This document shows, piece after piece, positions 28,468 through 37,760 of a stretch of DNA of 52,922 bases. The notes under the pieces were generated by a model. That model had not been told where the DNA came from, did no database searches, and saw only the letters and a program-made list of their open reading frames with translations. A program made the position numbers and the translations under genes. The stretch covers positions 1 through 52,922 of the forward strand of contig JAJYLP010000012.1 of assembly GCA_021787615.1 (NCBI GenBank). The letters are read 5' to 3'. The DNA comes from Pseudomonadota bacterium. GTDB taxonomy: Bacteria; Pseudomonadota; Gammaproteobacteria; Steroidobacterales; Steroidobacteraceae. The number at the start of each line of letters is the position of its first letter. Position 1 is the stretch's first letter.

Positions 28468-29808
28468 ATGAGAGCGCCGTTCACCGCGCTGATGGCGCTG
28501 TTGGCCGCCGGTCCGGCCGCAGGGCGGGCGGCGGTACCCCTCGCTGCCGCGGCCCCATCCCCGGCGATCGGCCTCGAGCTGCGCGGCGCCATCGGGCCGG
28601 CGACCGCAAGATACGTCGTGAACGGGCTGCAGACGGCCGCCGCGCGCGGCGCGCCATTCGTCATTCTGCGCATCGACACGCCGGGCGGCCTCGAGACCTC
28701 GATGCGCGAGATCATCAAGGCCATCCTGGCCGCGCCCATGCCGGTGGTGGGCTACGTTGCGCCCTCGGGCGCGCGGGCCGCGAGCGCCGGCACGTACATT
28801 CTCTATGCCTGCCCGATCGCGGCCATGGCCCCGGCCACCAACGTCGGCGCGGCGACGCCGGTGTCACTCGGCGGGGCCACACCGGCGCCGCCGGCCGGCA
28901 AGAGCGGCGCCTCTTCCGGCCCGCCCATCAGCGCCGAGCAGCGCAAGATCCTCAACGACTCCATCGCCTATATCCGCTCGCTTGCCGAGCTGCGCGGCCG
29001 CAACGTCAAGTGGGCCGAGCAGGCGGTGCGCGGCGCGGCCAGCCTGCCGGCCGACGATGCACTGCGCGAGCACGTCGTCGATCTCATCGCGCCCGACCTC
29101 GCGAGCCTGCTCGGCGAGCTCAATGGCCGGACCGTCACGCTGCACGGGCACGAGCTGACGCTCGCGACCGGCGGCGTCACGGTCACTTGGCTGCGGCCGG
29201 GCTGGCGGACCCGTGTGCTCGCGGTCATCACCAATCCCATGATCGCCTACGGACTGCTGATGATCGGCATCTGGGGGCTGATCTTCGAGGGCTTCCACCC
29301 GGGCGGCGTGCTGCCGGGGGTGGTCGGGGTGATCGCGCTGCTGGTGGCCTTGTTCGCCTTTCAGCTGCTGCCGACCGACTTCGCGGGGCTCGCGCTGATC
29401 GTGGTCGGCTCAGGGATGATGGCCGGGGAGTTCTTCTTTCCGACCTACGGCTCGCTCGGTATCGGCGGACTCATCGCCTTTGTGGTCGGATCACTGGTTC
29501 TGTTCGACTCGGGAGTACCCGGCATGCACATCAGCCGCGCCCTGATCGGGGCGATCGCCACCGTCGGGGGGCTGATCATCCTCGGGATCGTGTATCTTGG
29601 CACCCGCGCCCTGCGCCGCCCGCCGGCGACCGGAGTGCAGGCCATGGTCGGCGGCACCGTGGAGGCGGAGGAGGATATCGCGGCGAGCGGCCGGGTCCGC
29701 TACGGCGGGGAGCTGTGGAACGCGGCCGCCTCGGCGCCCCTGAAGCGGGGACAGCGGGCGCGCATCGTGAAGGTCGAGGGTCTGCAACTGTGGGTCGAGC
29801 CGTTGTGA
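28468..29808 (+). CDS. Full-length NfeD membrane serine protease
   Basis: 446 residues. A signal peptide (1-25) precedes a ClpP-class protease domain (~35-230): RIDTPGGLETSMREIIKAIL and the nucleophile region APSGARAASAGTYILYAC, with a candidate catalytic Lys in EQRKILNDSIAYIRSLAE. Four to five membrane segments follow (~255-390: MIAYGLLMIGIWGLIFEG, LPGVVGVIALLVALFAF, FAGLALIVVGSGMMAG, IGGLIAFVVGSLVLF), then a C-terminal OB-fold NfeD domain (GTVEAEEDIAASGRVRYGGELWNA). Family knowledge: long NfeD proteases cleave partner stomatins and are encoded with them; here the slipin gene follows by 25 bp. Role in membrane quality control is inferred from the family. Confidence 0.9.
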   Translation: MRAPFTALMALLAAGPAAGRAAVPLAAAAPSPAIGLELRGAIGPATARYVVNGLQTAAARGAPFVILRIDTPGGLETSMREIIKAILAAPMPVVGYVAPSGARAASAGTYILYACPIAAMAPATNVGAATPVSLGGATPAPPAGKSGASSGPPISAEQRKILNDSIAYIRSLAELRGRNVKWAEQAVRGAASLPADDALREHVVDLIAPDLASLLGELNGRTVTLHGHELTLATGGVTVTWLRPGWRTRVLAVITNPMIAYGLLMIGIWGLIFEGFHPGGVLPGVVGVIALLVALFAFQLLPTDFAGLALIVVGSGMMAGEFFFPTYGSLGIGGLIAFVVGSLVLFDSGVPGMHISRALIGAIATVGGLIILGIVYLGTRALRRPPATGVQAMVGGTVEAEEDIAASGRVRYGGELWNAAASAPLKRGQRARIVKVEGLQLWVEPL

Positions 29809-29833
29809 GGCGTATCGCCACGGGGAGGGTCTC

Positions 29834-30595
29834 ATGCCTTATTTCCTGATCGTCGTTATCGTATTGATCGCGCTGCTCGTGTTCACTTCCGTGCGGGTGC
29901 TGAACGAGTACGAGCGCGCCGTCATGTTCACCCTGGGGCGCTTCACGGGCGTGCGCGGCCCCGGCCTCATCATCCTCTGGCCGATCATCCAGCGCATGAG
30001 CAAGGTGGACCTGCGGGTCATCGTGCTCAACGTGCCGAAGCAGGACGTCATCACGCGTGACAACGTGTCGGTGAAGGTGAACGCGGTCGTCTACTTCCGC
30101 ATCGTCGATCCGGCCAAGGCCATCATCCAGGTGGCCAACGCCTGGGAGGCCACCAGTCAGGTCGCGCAGACCACGCTGCGCTCGGTGCTCGGCCAGCACG
30201 AGATGGACGATCTGCTCTCGCAGCGCGACAAGCTCAACGCCGACATCCAGCGCATCCTCGATGAGAACACCGAGGCGTGGGGCATCAAGGTGGCCAATGT
30301 CGAGCTCAAGGACGTCGATCTCGATGAGACCATGGTCCGCGCCATGGCCCGCCAGGCCGAGGCCGAGCGCAACCGCCGCGCCAAGGTCATCAACGCCGAA
30401 GGCGAGCGCCAGGCGGCCCAGACGCTGGTCGAAGCGGCCAAGGCGCTCGCGCAGCAGTCGAGCGCGCTGCAGCTGCGCTATCTGCAGACGCTCGCGGACA
30501 TCTCGCACGACAAGTCGCAGCTCATCATCTTCCCGCTGCCGCTCGATCTCATCGGGCCGCTGATCGGCCGCGGCGGTACGCCGCCGCAGGCCTGA
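29834..30595 (+). CDS. Slipin (stomatin/SPFH) membrane protein
   Basis: 253 residues. An N-terminal membrane anchor (YFLIVVIVLIALLVFTSV, residues 3-20) is followed by the SPFH domain: VRVLNEYERAVMFTLGRF, GPGLIILWPIIQRM, VLNVPKQDVITRDNVSVKVNAVVYFRI, and TLRSVLGQHEMDDLLSQRDKLN. The coiled coil (~165-210, RQAEAERNRRAKVINAEGERQA) and the hydrophobic C-terminus LIIFPLPLDLIGPL complete the classic architecture; the C-terminal hydrophobic stretch is the part cut by the partner protease in studied systems. It is the second gene of an nfeD-slipin operon and DUF423 follows after 6 bp. Confidence 0.92.
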   Translation: MPYFLIVVIVLIALLVFTSVRVLNEYERAVMFTLGRFTGVRGPGLIILWPIIQRMSKVDLRVIVLNVPKQDVITRDNVSVKVNAVVYFRIVDPAKAIIQVANAWEATSQVAQTTLRSVLGQHEMDDLLSQRDKLNADIQRILDENTEAWGIKVANVELKDVDLDETMVRAMARQAEAERNRRAKVINAEGERQAAQTLVEAAKALAQQSSALQLRYLQTLADISHDKSQLIIFPLPLDLIGPLIGRGGTPPQA

Positions 30596-30601
30596 GCCGC
30601 G

Positions 30602-31021
30602 ATGACGCGGGACGCATCGCTGGGGCGCGTGCCGGTCGTGGCCGGCGCGCTGCTGCTGGCGCTCGCCACGATCGCCGGCGCGCTCGGCGCGCACGCGCTG
30701 CCGGCCGCCTGGTCGGCCCAGCAGGTGCGCATCTTCAACATTGCCGTGCGCTACCAGTTCTTCCAGTCGTTGGGACTGCTCGCGATGGGCGCGTGGCTCG
30801 CCACCCGCGATCTGCCGTCGATGCCCTCGAAACGGCGGCTGAGCGTGCAGCGATGCCGCGCGGCGACGACGGCGCTGCTCCTCGGCACGGTGTTGTTTTC
30901 CGGGAGCCTCTACGCCCTGAGTCTGCAGGCGCCGCGCTGGCTGGGCTTTCTCACCCCCCTCGGCGGTGCGCTCATGATCGTGGCGTGGAGCGTGTTCGCC
31001 CTGGAAGCCTGGCGGAGCTGA
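30602..31021 (+). CDS. DUF423 family small membrane protein
   Basis: 139 residues with four hydrophobic segments. The start VAGALLLALATIAGALGAHALP and the following FNIAVRYQFFQSLGLLAMGAW, plus FSGSLYALSLQAPRWLGFLTPLGGALMIVAW, are diagnostic for DUF423 (YgdD/YwdK-like). Function unknown. It lies between the slipin and hrpB genes with gaps of 6 and 9 bp, so all three are probably co-transcribed. Confidence 0.85.
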   Translation: MTRDASLGRVPVVAGALLLALATIAGALGAHALPAAWSAQQVRIFNIAVRYQFFQSLGLLAMGAWLATRDLPSMPSKRRLSVQRCRAATTALLLGTVLFSGSLYALSLQAPRWLGFLTPLGGALMIVAWSVFALEAWRS

Positions 31022-31030
31022 CCGCAGCCG

Positions 31031-33559
31031 GTGGCGAGCGACTCGGGTCTGCCCATCGATGCGGCGTTGCCGGCGTTGCGTGCGGCGCTGGCCGAGCACG
31101 ACTCGGCCGTGCTCACCGCTGCGCCGGGAGCGGGCAAGAGCACCGTCGTGCCGTTGGTTCTGCTCGCCGAGCGCTGGGCGCGCGAGAGACGGATCCTGAT
31201 GCTCGAGCCGCGGCGGCTGGCGGCGCGCGCCGTGGCCGAGCGCATGGCACGCACGCTCGGGGAGCCGGTCGGACGCACCGTCGGGTACCGCATGCGGCGC
31301 GACACCCGGGTCTCGAAGGATACCCGCCTGGAGGTGCTCACCGAAGGCGTGCTGACCCGCATGCTGCAGAGCGATCCGGCGCTCGAGGGCGTCGCGGCGG
31401 TGCTGTTCGATGAGTTTCACGAGCGCAGCCTGCAGGCCGATCTTGCGCTGGCGCTCGCTCTCGATGCGCGTGAGACGCTGGCCGCGGACCTGAGGATCCT
31501 CATCATGTCCGCGACGATCGAGGCCGAAAGCGTCGCCGCGCTGCTCGGCGGGGCGCCGGTCGTGCGCGCCGCGGGCCAGACCTTTCCCGTCGAGACGCGC
31601 TATGCGGGAACGGGGGCGCCGCCGCTGCCCGATGGCGCGCCACGCGGCACGCCGAGCCCCGAGCAGCGCCTCGCGCGGCTGGTGCTGCGGGCGCTCGAGG
31701 AGACGCACGGCGACGTGCTGGTGTTCCTGCCGGGCGCGCGCGAGATCCGGCGCGTCGCGCAGCTGCTCGAGGGCGCCGCCGCCCGCGTCCTGCCGCTCTA
31801 CGGCGATCTGCCTGCCGAGGCACAGGATGCCGCCCTGACCCCCGCGGGCGGTGTCCGCCGCGTCGTGCTCTCCACCAACATCGCCGAGACCAGCCTGACA
31901 CTCGAGGGGGTGCGCGTGGTCGTCGACTCCGGCCTGGTGCGCCGCCTGCGCTTCGATCCGAACACCGGCATGAGCCGTCTTGAACTCGGGCGCATCTCGC
32001 GCGCCTCTGCCGCGCAGCGCCAGGGCCGCGCGGGACGCCTCGAGGCGGGTGTGTGCTACCGCCTCTGGAGCGAAGCGGCGCACCGCGCGCTCGCCCCCTT
32101 CACCCCGCCGGAGATCCTCGAGGCGGACCTGGCGCCGCTCGCGCTCGAACTGTCCCGCTGGGGCGTGCGCGACGCCGCGGCCCTCAAGTGGCTCGATCCG
32201 CCGCCGCCGGCGCTGCTCGACAGCGCCCGCGGTCTGCTCGAGCGGCTCGGCGCGCTCGATGCCGGCGGGCGCATCACGGCCCACGGCCGTGACATGGCAG
32301 GCCTCGCCGTCCATCCGCGCCTGGCGCACATGCTGCTGCGGGCGCGCCAGCTCGGCGCTGTGCCGCTCGCGGCGGATCTGGCCGCGCTGCTCTCGCAGCG
32401 CGATCTGCTGCGCGGGCTCTCGGGGGGACCGGATGCCGATATCCGCACCCGCCTGGAGATTCTGCGCGGGGAGAGCCGTGCCGGCGGCGCCGACCGCGTT
32501 GCGCTGCAGGCCGCGCGGGCGCAATCGCGCGAGCTCACGCGCCAGCTCGAGCGCCCCGCCGGACCCCGCGTCGATGGGCGGGCCCCTTCCGTCGGGGCGC
32601 TGCTCGCGCTCGCGTTCCCGGACCGCATCGGCGCGCTGCGGCCCGGCGGCGAGGCACGCTACACCCTCGCCAATGGCCGCGGCGCGCATTTCGCGCAGGC
32701 GCAGAGCCTGGCGCGCCAGGCGCTCATCGTCGCGGTCGACCTGGATGATCGCGAGCGCGATGCGCGCATCCTGCTCGCCGCGCCGCTCGAGCGCGACGCG
32801 CTGCAGGCCGCGCTGCCCGAGCGGCTCGAGTGGCGCGAGACGGTCGAGTGGAGCCGGCGCGAGCAGGCGGTGCTGGCGCGGCGCGAGCTGCGGCTCGATC
32901 AGCTGCTGCTCGAGACGCGGCCGCTCGCCGAGCCGCCCGCGGAGCGCTCGCTCGAGGCGATGCTCGCGGGCGTGCGCGAGCTCGGCATCGCGGCGCTGCC
33001 CTGGGACCGCGACACGCGCGACCTGCAGGCGCGTGCCGCATTCGTGCGCCAGCTCGGCGGCCCGTACGCCGTCTGGCCGGATCTGTCGGACGAGGCGCTC
33101 GCCGAAGGGCTCGGGACGTGGCTCGCCCCCTGGCTCGCGGGACTGACCCGGCGCGAGCACCTGGCGCGGCTGCCGCTCGCCGCGGCGCTGCGGGCGCGGT
33201 TGGGTTGGGAGAGAGAACGCGAGCTCGATGCGCTGGCGCCGACGCATCTCGCCGTGCCCAGCGGCTCGCGCATCCGCGTCGATTACCTCGATGAGAGCGC
33301 GCCGGCCGTGGCGGTGCGCCTGCAGGAGGTGTTCGGGCTCGCCGCGACGCCACGGCTCGGCGGCGGGCGGGTGCCGGTGACCTTCAAGCTGCTCTCGCCG
33401 GCGCACCGGCCGGTGCAGGTGACCCGGGACCTCGAGAGCTTCTGGCGCCGCGGCTACGCCGAGGTGCGCAAGGATCTGCGCGGCCGCTATCCGAAGCATC
33501 ACTGGCCGGAGGATCCGCTCGCGGCCGAGCCCGTGCGGGGCGTGCGGCGGCGGCCCTGA
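31031..33559 (+). CDS. hrpB: ATP-dependent helicase HrpB (DEAH-type)
   Basis: 842 residues. The helicase core has Walker A APGAGKST near residue 36, motif Ia LEPRRLAARAVAERMA, motif II DEFHER, motif III MSATIE, motif V STNIAETSLTLEGV and motif VI QRQGRAGR. The C-terminal HrpB-specific region is present (LPLAAALRARLGWER, PVTFKLLSPAHRPVQVTRDLESFWRRGYAEVRKDLRGRYPKHHWPEDPL). HrpB is a DExH RNA-helicase-like protein of unclear cellular role. GTG 31031 is the start. Slightly longer than the ~810-820 of Escherichia coli. Confidence 0.93.
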   Translation: MASDSGLPIDAALPALRAALAEHDSAVLTAAPGAGKSTVVPLVLLAERWARERRILMLEPRRLAARAVAERMARTLGEPVGRTVGYRMRRDTRVSKDTRLEVLTEGVLTRMLQSDPALEGVAAVLFDEFHERSLQADLALALALDARETLAADLRILIMSATIEAESVAALLGGAPVVRAAGQTFPVETRYAGTGAPPLPDGAPRGTPSPEQRLARLVLRALEETHGDVLVFLPGAREIRRVAQLLEGAAARVLPLYGDLPAEAQDAALTPAGGVRRVVLSTNIAETSLTLEGVRVVVDSGLVRRLRFDPNTGMSRLELGRISRASAAQRQGRAGRLEAGVCYRLWSEAAHRALAPFTPPEILEADLAPLALELSRWGVRDAAALKWLDPPPPALLDSARGLLERLGALDAGGRITAHGRDMAGLAVHPRLAHMLLRARQLGAVPLAADLAALLSQRDLLRGLSGGPDADIRTRLEILRGESRAGGADRVALQAARAQSRELTRQLERPAGPRVDGRAPSVGALLALAFPDRIGALRPGGEARYTLANGRGAHFAQAQSLARQALIVAVDLDDRERDARILLAAPLERDALQAALPERLEWRETVEWSRREQAVLARRELRLDQLLLETRPLAEPPAERSLEAMLAGVRELGIAALPWDRDTRDLQARAAFVRQLGGPYAVWPDLSDEALAEGLGTWLAPWLAGLTRREHLARLPLAAALRARLGWERERELDALAPTHLAVPSGSRIRVDYLDESAPAVAVRLQEVFGLAATPRLGGGRVPVTFKLLSPAHRPVQVTRDLESFWRRGYAEVRKDLRGRYPKHHWPEDPLAAEPVRGVRRRP

Positions 33560-33616
33560 GCCGGTACACTCCACGTCCAACATCACCCCAGCCGTGCACC
33601 GCTCAGCCAGGGATAC

Positions 33617-34363
33617 ATGACGACACAGAGAGCCGAGGCCGCCGCCGCGCCGGCCATCGACATCCGTTTCGGGCAGGTCGGCTTGATTCAGGTGCTCATC
33701 TGGACGACCGATCCGGGTGCCATTCTCGATGAGCTGACCGGGCGGGTGGCCACGGCGCCGAAGTTCTTCCAGCGCACGGCGGTGTCGCTCGACGTCGGAC
33801 CGCTCGGCCGCGAGCCCTCGCTCGAGGAGATGCGGGGAGTGCTGGAGGCGGTGCGGCGCGCCGGCATATGCCCGGTGGGCCTCTCGAGCGGCTCGGCAGC
33901 CGCGCAGGCGCTCACCAAGCCGCTCGATCTGCCGCTGCTGCCGCCGTTTCGCGAGTTTCAGCCGCCCGCCGAGGCCGTGGGGCGCGCGCGCCGCGTCGAG
34001 CCGGCGCCGGCGCAAGCCGAGCCCGCCGGCGCGCTGGCCCAGGTGCACGCCCATCCCGTGCGCTCCGGCCAGCGGCTGTACGCGCGCGGGCGCGACCTGG
34101 TGGTGACCGCCATGGTCGGCGCCGGGGCGGAGGTGATCGCCGACGGCTGCGTGCACGTGTACGGCGCGCTGCGCGGCCGGGCGGTGGCCGGGGCGCGCGG
34201 CGAGACGGCCGCGCGTGTGTTCTGCCAGGAATTCCACGCGGAGCTGGTGTCGATCGCCGGCGTGTTCCGCGTCTTCGAGACGTTGCCGCCGGAGCTCGCG
34301 GGCAAGCCCGTGCAGGCGTGGCTGGATGGCGACGCCTTGCATTTCGAGCGGTTGGGCGCTTGA
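33617..34363 (+). CDS. minC: Septum site-determining protein MinC
   Basis: 248 residues. The N-terminal domain (~12-105) that opposes FtsZ assembly includes RFGQVGLIQVLIWTTDP and FFQRTAVSLDVGPL; a Pro/Ala linker (~115-140) follows; the C-terminal beta-helix domain (~142-245) reads HPVRSGQRLYARGRDLVVTAMVGAGAEVIADGCVHVYGALRGRAVAGARGETAARVFC, where MinD and the septum bind. First gene of minCDE, 39 bp before minD. Length is a little above E. coli MinC (231), mainly in the linker. Confidence 0.95.
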   Translation: MTTQRAEAAAAPAIDIRFGQVGLIQVLIWTTDPGAILDELTGRVATAPKFFQRTAVSLDVGPLGREPSLEEMRGVLEAVRRAGICPVGLSSGSAAAQALTKPLDLPLLPPFREFQPPAEAVGRARRVEPAPAQAEPAGALAQVHAHPVRSGQRLYARGRDLVVTAMVGAGAEVIADGCVHVYGALRGRAVAGARGETAARVFCQEFHAELVSIAGVFRVFETLPPELAGKPVQAWLDGDALHFERLGA

Positions 34364-34402
34364 GTGCGCCGAGCGCTGTCAACCTGATTCGAGGAGCGAC
34401 CT

Positions 34403-35215
34403 TTGACTGAAATCATCGTGGTGACCTCCGGCAAGGGCGGGGTCGGCAAGACCACTACCTCGGCCAGCATGGCCTGCGGGCTGGCCCGCCGCGGCAAGCG
34501 CGTGGCGGTGATCGACTTCGACATCGGCCTGCGCAACCTCGACCTCATCATGGGGTGCGAGCGGCGCGTGGTGTACGATTTCGTCAACGTCATCAACGGC
34601 GACTGCGCGCTGAAGCAGGCGCTGATCAAGGACAAGCGTCTCGAGACGCTGCATGTGCTGGCCGCCTCGCAGACTCGCGACAAGGACGCGCTCACCGAGG
34701 AGGGCGTGCGCCGCGTGCTCGATGAGCTCATCGCCGAGGGGTTCGACTACATCATCTGCGACTCGCCCGCCGGCATCGAGAAGGGCGCCCATCTGGCGAT
34801 GTACTTCGCCGACCGCGCGGTGGTGGTGGTCAACCCGGAAGTCTCCTCGGTGCGCGACTCCGACCGGATCCTCGGCCTGCTCGCGAGCAAGACCCATCGC
34901 TCCGCCAACGGCAACGGGGGCGTGAAGGAACACCTGCTGCTGACCCGCTACAACGCGCGGCGCGTGGCGAACGGCGAGATGATGAGCGTCGGGGACATCA
35001 AGGAGATCCTCGGGCTCGATGTGATCGGCGTGATCCCGGAGTCCCCCGACGTGCTCGCCGCCTCCAACGCCGGCGTGCCCGTGATTTTCAACGACGACAG
35101 CGATGTGGCGAGCGCCTACGGCGATGCGGTGGCACGCCTGCTCGGCGAGGCGCTGCCGCTGAGGTTCCTCGAAGAACCCAAGCGCGGCTTCTTCGCGCGC
35201 GTGTTCGGAGGCTGA
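34403..35215 (+). CDS. minD: Septum site-determining ATPase MinD
   Basis: 270 residues, the family norm. The deviant Walker [11 protein letters not shown] carries Lys11 and Lys16; [26 protein letters not shown], the Walker B-like [15 protein letters not shown] and [16 protein letters not shown] follow. The C-terminal amphipathic membrane-targeting helix is [16 protein letters not shown]. It recruits MinC to the membrane and oscillates with MinE. The start is TTG 34403 with GAGGAG at 34391-34396; no in-frame ATG or GTG lies upstream in range. minE follows with one base between. Confidence 0.96.
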   Translation: MTEIIVVTSGKGGVGKTTTSASMACGLARRGKRVAVIDFDIGLRNLDLIMGCERRVVYDFVNVINGDCALKQALIKDKRLETLHVLAASQTRDKDALTEEGVRRVLDELIAEGFDYIICDSPAGIEKGAHLAMYFADRAVVVVNPEVSSVRDSDRILGLLASKTHRSANGNGGVKEHLLLTRYNARRVANGEMMSVGDIKEILGLDVIGVIPESPDVLAASNAGVPVIFNDDSDVASAYGDAVARLLGEALPLRFLEEPKRGFFARVFGG

Positions 35216-35216
35216 C

Positions 35217-35474
35217 ATGGGCCTGTTGGCAATGTTTCGCAGCAAGCCCAACTCGGCGAGCATCGCCAAGGAGCGCCTGCGCATCATCGTGGCGCAGGAG
35301 CGAGTCGGGCGCGGCGGCCCGGACTACCTGCCGCTGCTCAGGCGCGAGCTGCTGCAGGTGATCCACAAGTACGTCAACGTGGATCCGGAAGCGGTGCAGA
35401 TCAACCTCGAGCGCGAGGCCGGGCACGAGGTTCTGGAGTTCAGCGTAGCGCTGCCGGAGAAGCCGGGCGCCTGA
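35217..35474 (+). CDS. minE: Cell division topological specificity factor MinE
   Basis: 85 residues. The N-terminal membrane- and MinD-contact part ([47 protein letters not shown]) and the C-terminal dimerisation strand ([18 protein letters not shown]) are complete. MinE stimulates MinD ATPase to set up pole-to-pole oscillation. ATG 35217 lies one base after the minD stop. It is the last gene of the operon; in the 141-bp convergent gap to edd there is a short GGGCGG/CCGCCC hairpin but no T-run. Confidence 0.95.
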   Translation: MGLLAMFRSKPNSASIAKERLRIIVAQERVGRGGPDYLPLLRRELLQVIHKYVNVDPEAVQINLEREAGHEVLEFSVALPEKPGA

Positions 35475-35615
35475 GCGGCGCCGCGCTGATCCGCGTGCAC
35501 GGCGCACCTCGGCGCGCCGGCATTCGGCAGCGTCGGCTCGCTCAGCCGCACGGGGCGGATGTGCCGCCCGCTGCGCTCGGACCGTCTGCGCTCCTTTGCG
35601 GCCCTTTGCGGCACC

Positions 35616-37439
35616 TCAGCATACGCCGCCGCCCTGTTCCGCCGGGGCGGCATGCGCGCGGAACAGGCTGAACAGCTCCCGCCCCATGCCGAACGCGTTG
35701 CCGGACAGATCGGCGCTCGAGTTCTCGCGCCCGTTCCATTTCTCCTCGCTCACCTGCGCCTCGAGCACGCCGGTGCGGCTGTCGAGACGGATGAGGTCCC
35801 CATCGCGGATTCTGCCGATGGGACCGCCGCAGACCGCTTCGGGCGTCAGATGGATCGCGGCCGGCACCACGCCCGAGGCGCCGGACATGCGCCCGTCGGT
35901 GACGAGCCCCACGCGATGGCCCTTGCTCTGCAGCGAGGTGAGCGCCGGCGTCAGACCGTGCAGCTCGGGCATGCCGTTGGCGCGCGGCCCCTGGAAGCGC
36001 ACGACCACCACCACGTCGCGGGCCAGCTCGCCCTGCTTGAACGCGTGCAGCACCTCTTCCTGGCTGTGGAACACCCGGGCCGGCGCTTCAACCGAGCGGT
36101 GCTCGGGCTTGACCGCCGAGACCTTGATCACGGCGCGGCCGAGATTGCCCTTGAGCAGCTTCAGCCCGCCATCGCCGCTGAACGGATCGGTCACGCGCCG
36201 CAGCACTTCCTTATCGCCGCTGTTGGCCGGCGAGTCCCGCCAGGCGAGCCCCTCGTTCGAGAGCCACGGCTCCTGCGCGTAGCGCGCGAGGCCGGGGCCG
36301 GCGACGGTGAGCACGTCGCTGTGCATGAGGCCCGTGCTGAGCAGCTCGCGCACCAGGAAGCCCATGCCGCCGGCGGCATGGAAGTGGTTCACGTCCGCGC
36401 TGCCGTTGGGATAGATGCGCGCGAGCAGCGGCACGACCTCCGAGAGTGCGTTGAAGTCGTCCCAGTCGACGAGAAGGCCGGCGGCCCGGGCGATGGCCAC
36501 GATGTGCAGCGTGTGGTTGGTGGAGCCGCCGGTGGCGAGCAGTCCCACCACGGCGTTGACGATGCTGCGCTCATCGAGCACGCGCGCGAGCGGCAGGTAT
36601 TCCTCCCCGAGAGCGGTGATGCGGGCCGCGCGGCGCGCGGCCGCGGCGGTCAGCGAATCGCGCAGCGGCGTGTTCGGCGGCACGAACGCGCTGCCCGGCA
36701 GGTGCAGCCCCATCACCTCCATCAGCATCTGGTTGCTGTTGGCAGTGCCATAGAACGTGCAGGTGCCGGCCGAGTGGTAGCTGTCGGCCTCAGACTGCAG
36801 CAGCGCCTCGCGCCCGACTTGGCCCTCGGCGAACAGCTGGCGGATGCGCGCCTTCTCCTTGTTGGGCAGCCCCGAGGCCATGGGGCCCGCGGGCACGAAT
36901 ATCGTCGGCAGCTGCCCGAAGGCGAGCGCCCCGATCAGCAGCCCCGGCACGATCTTGTCGCACACACCCAGGCACAGCGCCGCATCGAACATGCCGTGCG
37001 CGAGTGCGACGCCGGTCGCCATCGCGATCACATCGCGGCTGAACAGCGACAGCTCCATGCCGGGCTGGCCTTGCGTGACCCCGTCGCACATGGCGGGCAC
37101 GCCGCCGGCCACCTGCGCGGTGGCGTGCGCCTCGCGCGCCGCCTGGCGAATGAGTCCCGGGAAGCGCTCGAACGGCTGATGGGCCGAGAGCATGTCGTTG
37201 TAGGCGGTGACGATGCCGAGATTCGCGCCGCGCAGCGCCTTCAGCGCTTCCTTGTCGGTGGCGCTCGAGGCGGCGAATCCGTGCGCGAGATTGGTGCAGG
37301 AGAGGCGCGTGCGCGCCGGCCCACGGGCCTGGCCCCGCATGCGCTCCAGATAAGCGGCCCGCGTGTCGCGGCTGCGCTCACGAATGCGTTCGGTGACCTC
37401 TCGAACGCGAGGGTTCAGCGGCGTGGGCGTCTCGGTCAT
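35616..37439 (-). CDS. edd: Phosphogluconate dehydratase Edd
   Basis: 607 residues, the usual length. It converts 6-phosphogluconate to 2-keto-3-deoxy-6-phosphogluconate, first committed step of the Entner-Doudoroff pathway. IlvD/Edd signatures are [59 protein letters not shown] (cluster cysteines in AMCDG and VCDKI), [25 protein letters not shown], and the C-terminal [14 protein letters not shown]. It is distinguished from dihydroxy-acid dehydratase by this Edd-type spacing and the 600-residue size. The aldolase eda is not in the window. It begins 7 bp after yggX and is likely the tail of the long minus-strand unit. Confidence 0.93.
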   Translation of the reverse strand: MTETPTPLNPRVREVTERIRERSRDTRAAYLERMRGQARGPARTRLSCTNLAHGFAASSATDKEALKALRGANLGIVTAYNDMLSAHQPFERFPGLIRQAAREAHATAQVAGGVPAMCDGVTQGQPGMELSLFSRDVIAMATGVALAHGMFDAALCLGVCDKIVPGLLIGALAFGQLPTIFVPAGPMASGLPNKEKARIRQLFAEGQVGREALLQSEADSYHSAGTCTFYGTANSNQMLMEVMGLHLPGSAFVPPNTPLRDSLTAAAARRAARITALGEEYLPLARVLDERSIVNAVVGLLATGGSTNHTLHIVAIARAAGLLVDWDDFNALSEVVPLLARIYPNGSADVNHFHAAGGMGFLVRELLSTGLMHSDVLTVAGPGLARYAQEPWLSNEGLAWRDSPANSGDKEVLRRVTDPFSGDGGLKLLKGNLGRAVIKVSAVKPEHRSVEAPARVFHSQEEVLHAFKQGELARDVVVVVRFQGPRANGMPELHGLTPALTSLQSKGHRVGLVTDGRMSGASGVVPAAIHLTPEAVCGGPIGRIRDGDLIRLDSRTGVLEAQVSEEKWNGRENSSADLSGNAFGMGRELFSLFRAHAAPAEQGGGVC

Positions 37440-37446
37440 GGGTCGC

Positions 37447-37722
37447 TCAGTCCTCCTTGGGCGGCTGGTAGCCCTCGGGCCGGGTTGCGCCGGCGCCGAA
37501 GAAGAACTTTTCCATTTCGGCCTCGAGGAACTGGCGGGCCTTGGGCTCGACCGGGCTCAGCCGGTACTCGTTGATGAGCATGATCTGGTGCTGTATCCAG
37601 CGCTGCCACGCCTCGCGCGAGACGTGCTCGAAGAGGCGCTGGCCGAGCGCTCCGGGATAGGGCGGACGGTCGAGGCCCGGCGCTTCACGCTTCAACATCA
37701 CACACTGCACCATTCGGGACAT
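37447..37722 (-). CDS. yggX: YggX-type Fe(2+)-trafficking / oxidative-protection protein
   Basis: 91 residues, as expected for Ygg[31 protein letters not shown] and [20 protein letters not shown] and [11 protein letters not shown] are hallmark stretches, including the conserved Cys7. YggX protects iron-sulfur enzymes from oxidants. It follows mutY by 38 bp, the same order as in E. coli, where MutY is itself an Fe-S protein; edd, another Fe-S enzyme, comes next. GGAG precedes the ATG. Confidence 0.93.
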   Translation of the reverse strand: MSRMVQCVMLKREAPGLDRPPYPGALGQRLFEHVSREAWQRWIQHQIMLINEYRLSPVEPKARQFLEAEMEKFFFGAGATRPEGYQPPKED

Positions 37723-37760
37723 GGTGTTCTCCGTAGTGAAAAAACAAATTATTCAAAGAG

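Noticed and set aside
29576-34342. A 1,588-codon open frame on the minus strand
   Set aside because: It lies antisense to nfeD, slipin, DUF423, hrpB and minC, all with strong family motifs. Its product is Arg/His/Gln/Ala-rich with no domain; long antisense frames are expected at this GC content.
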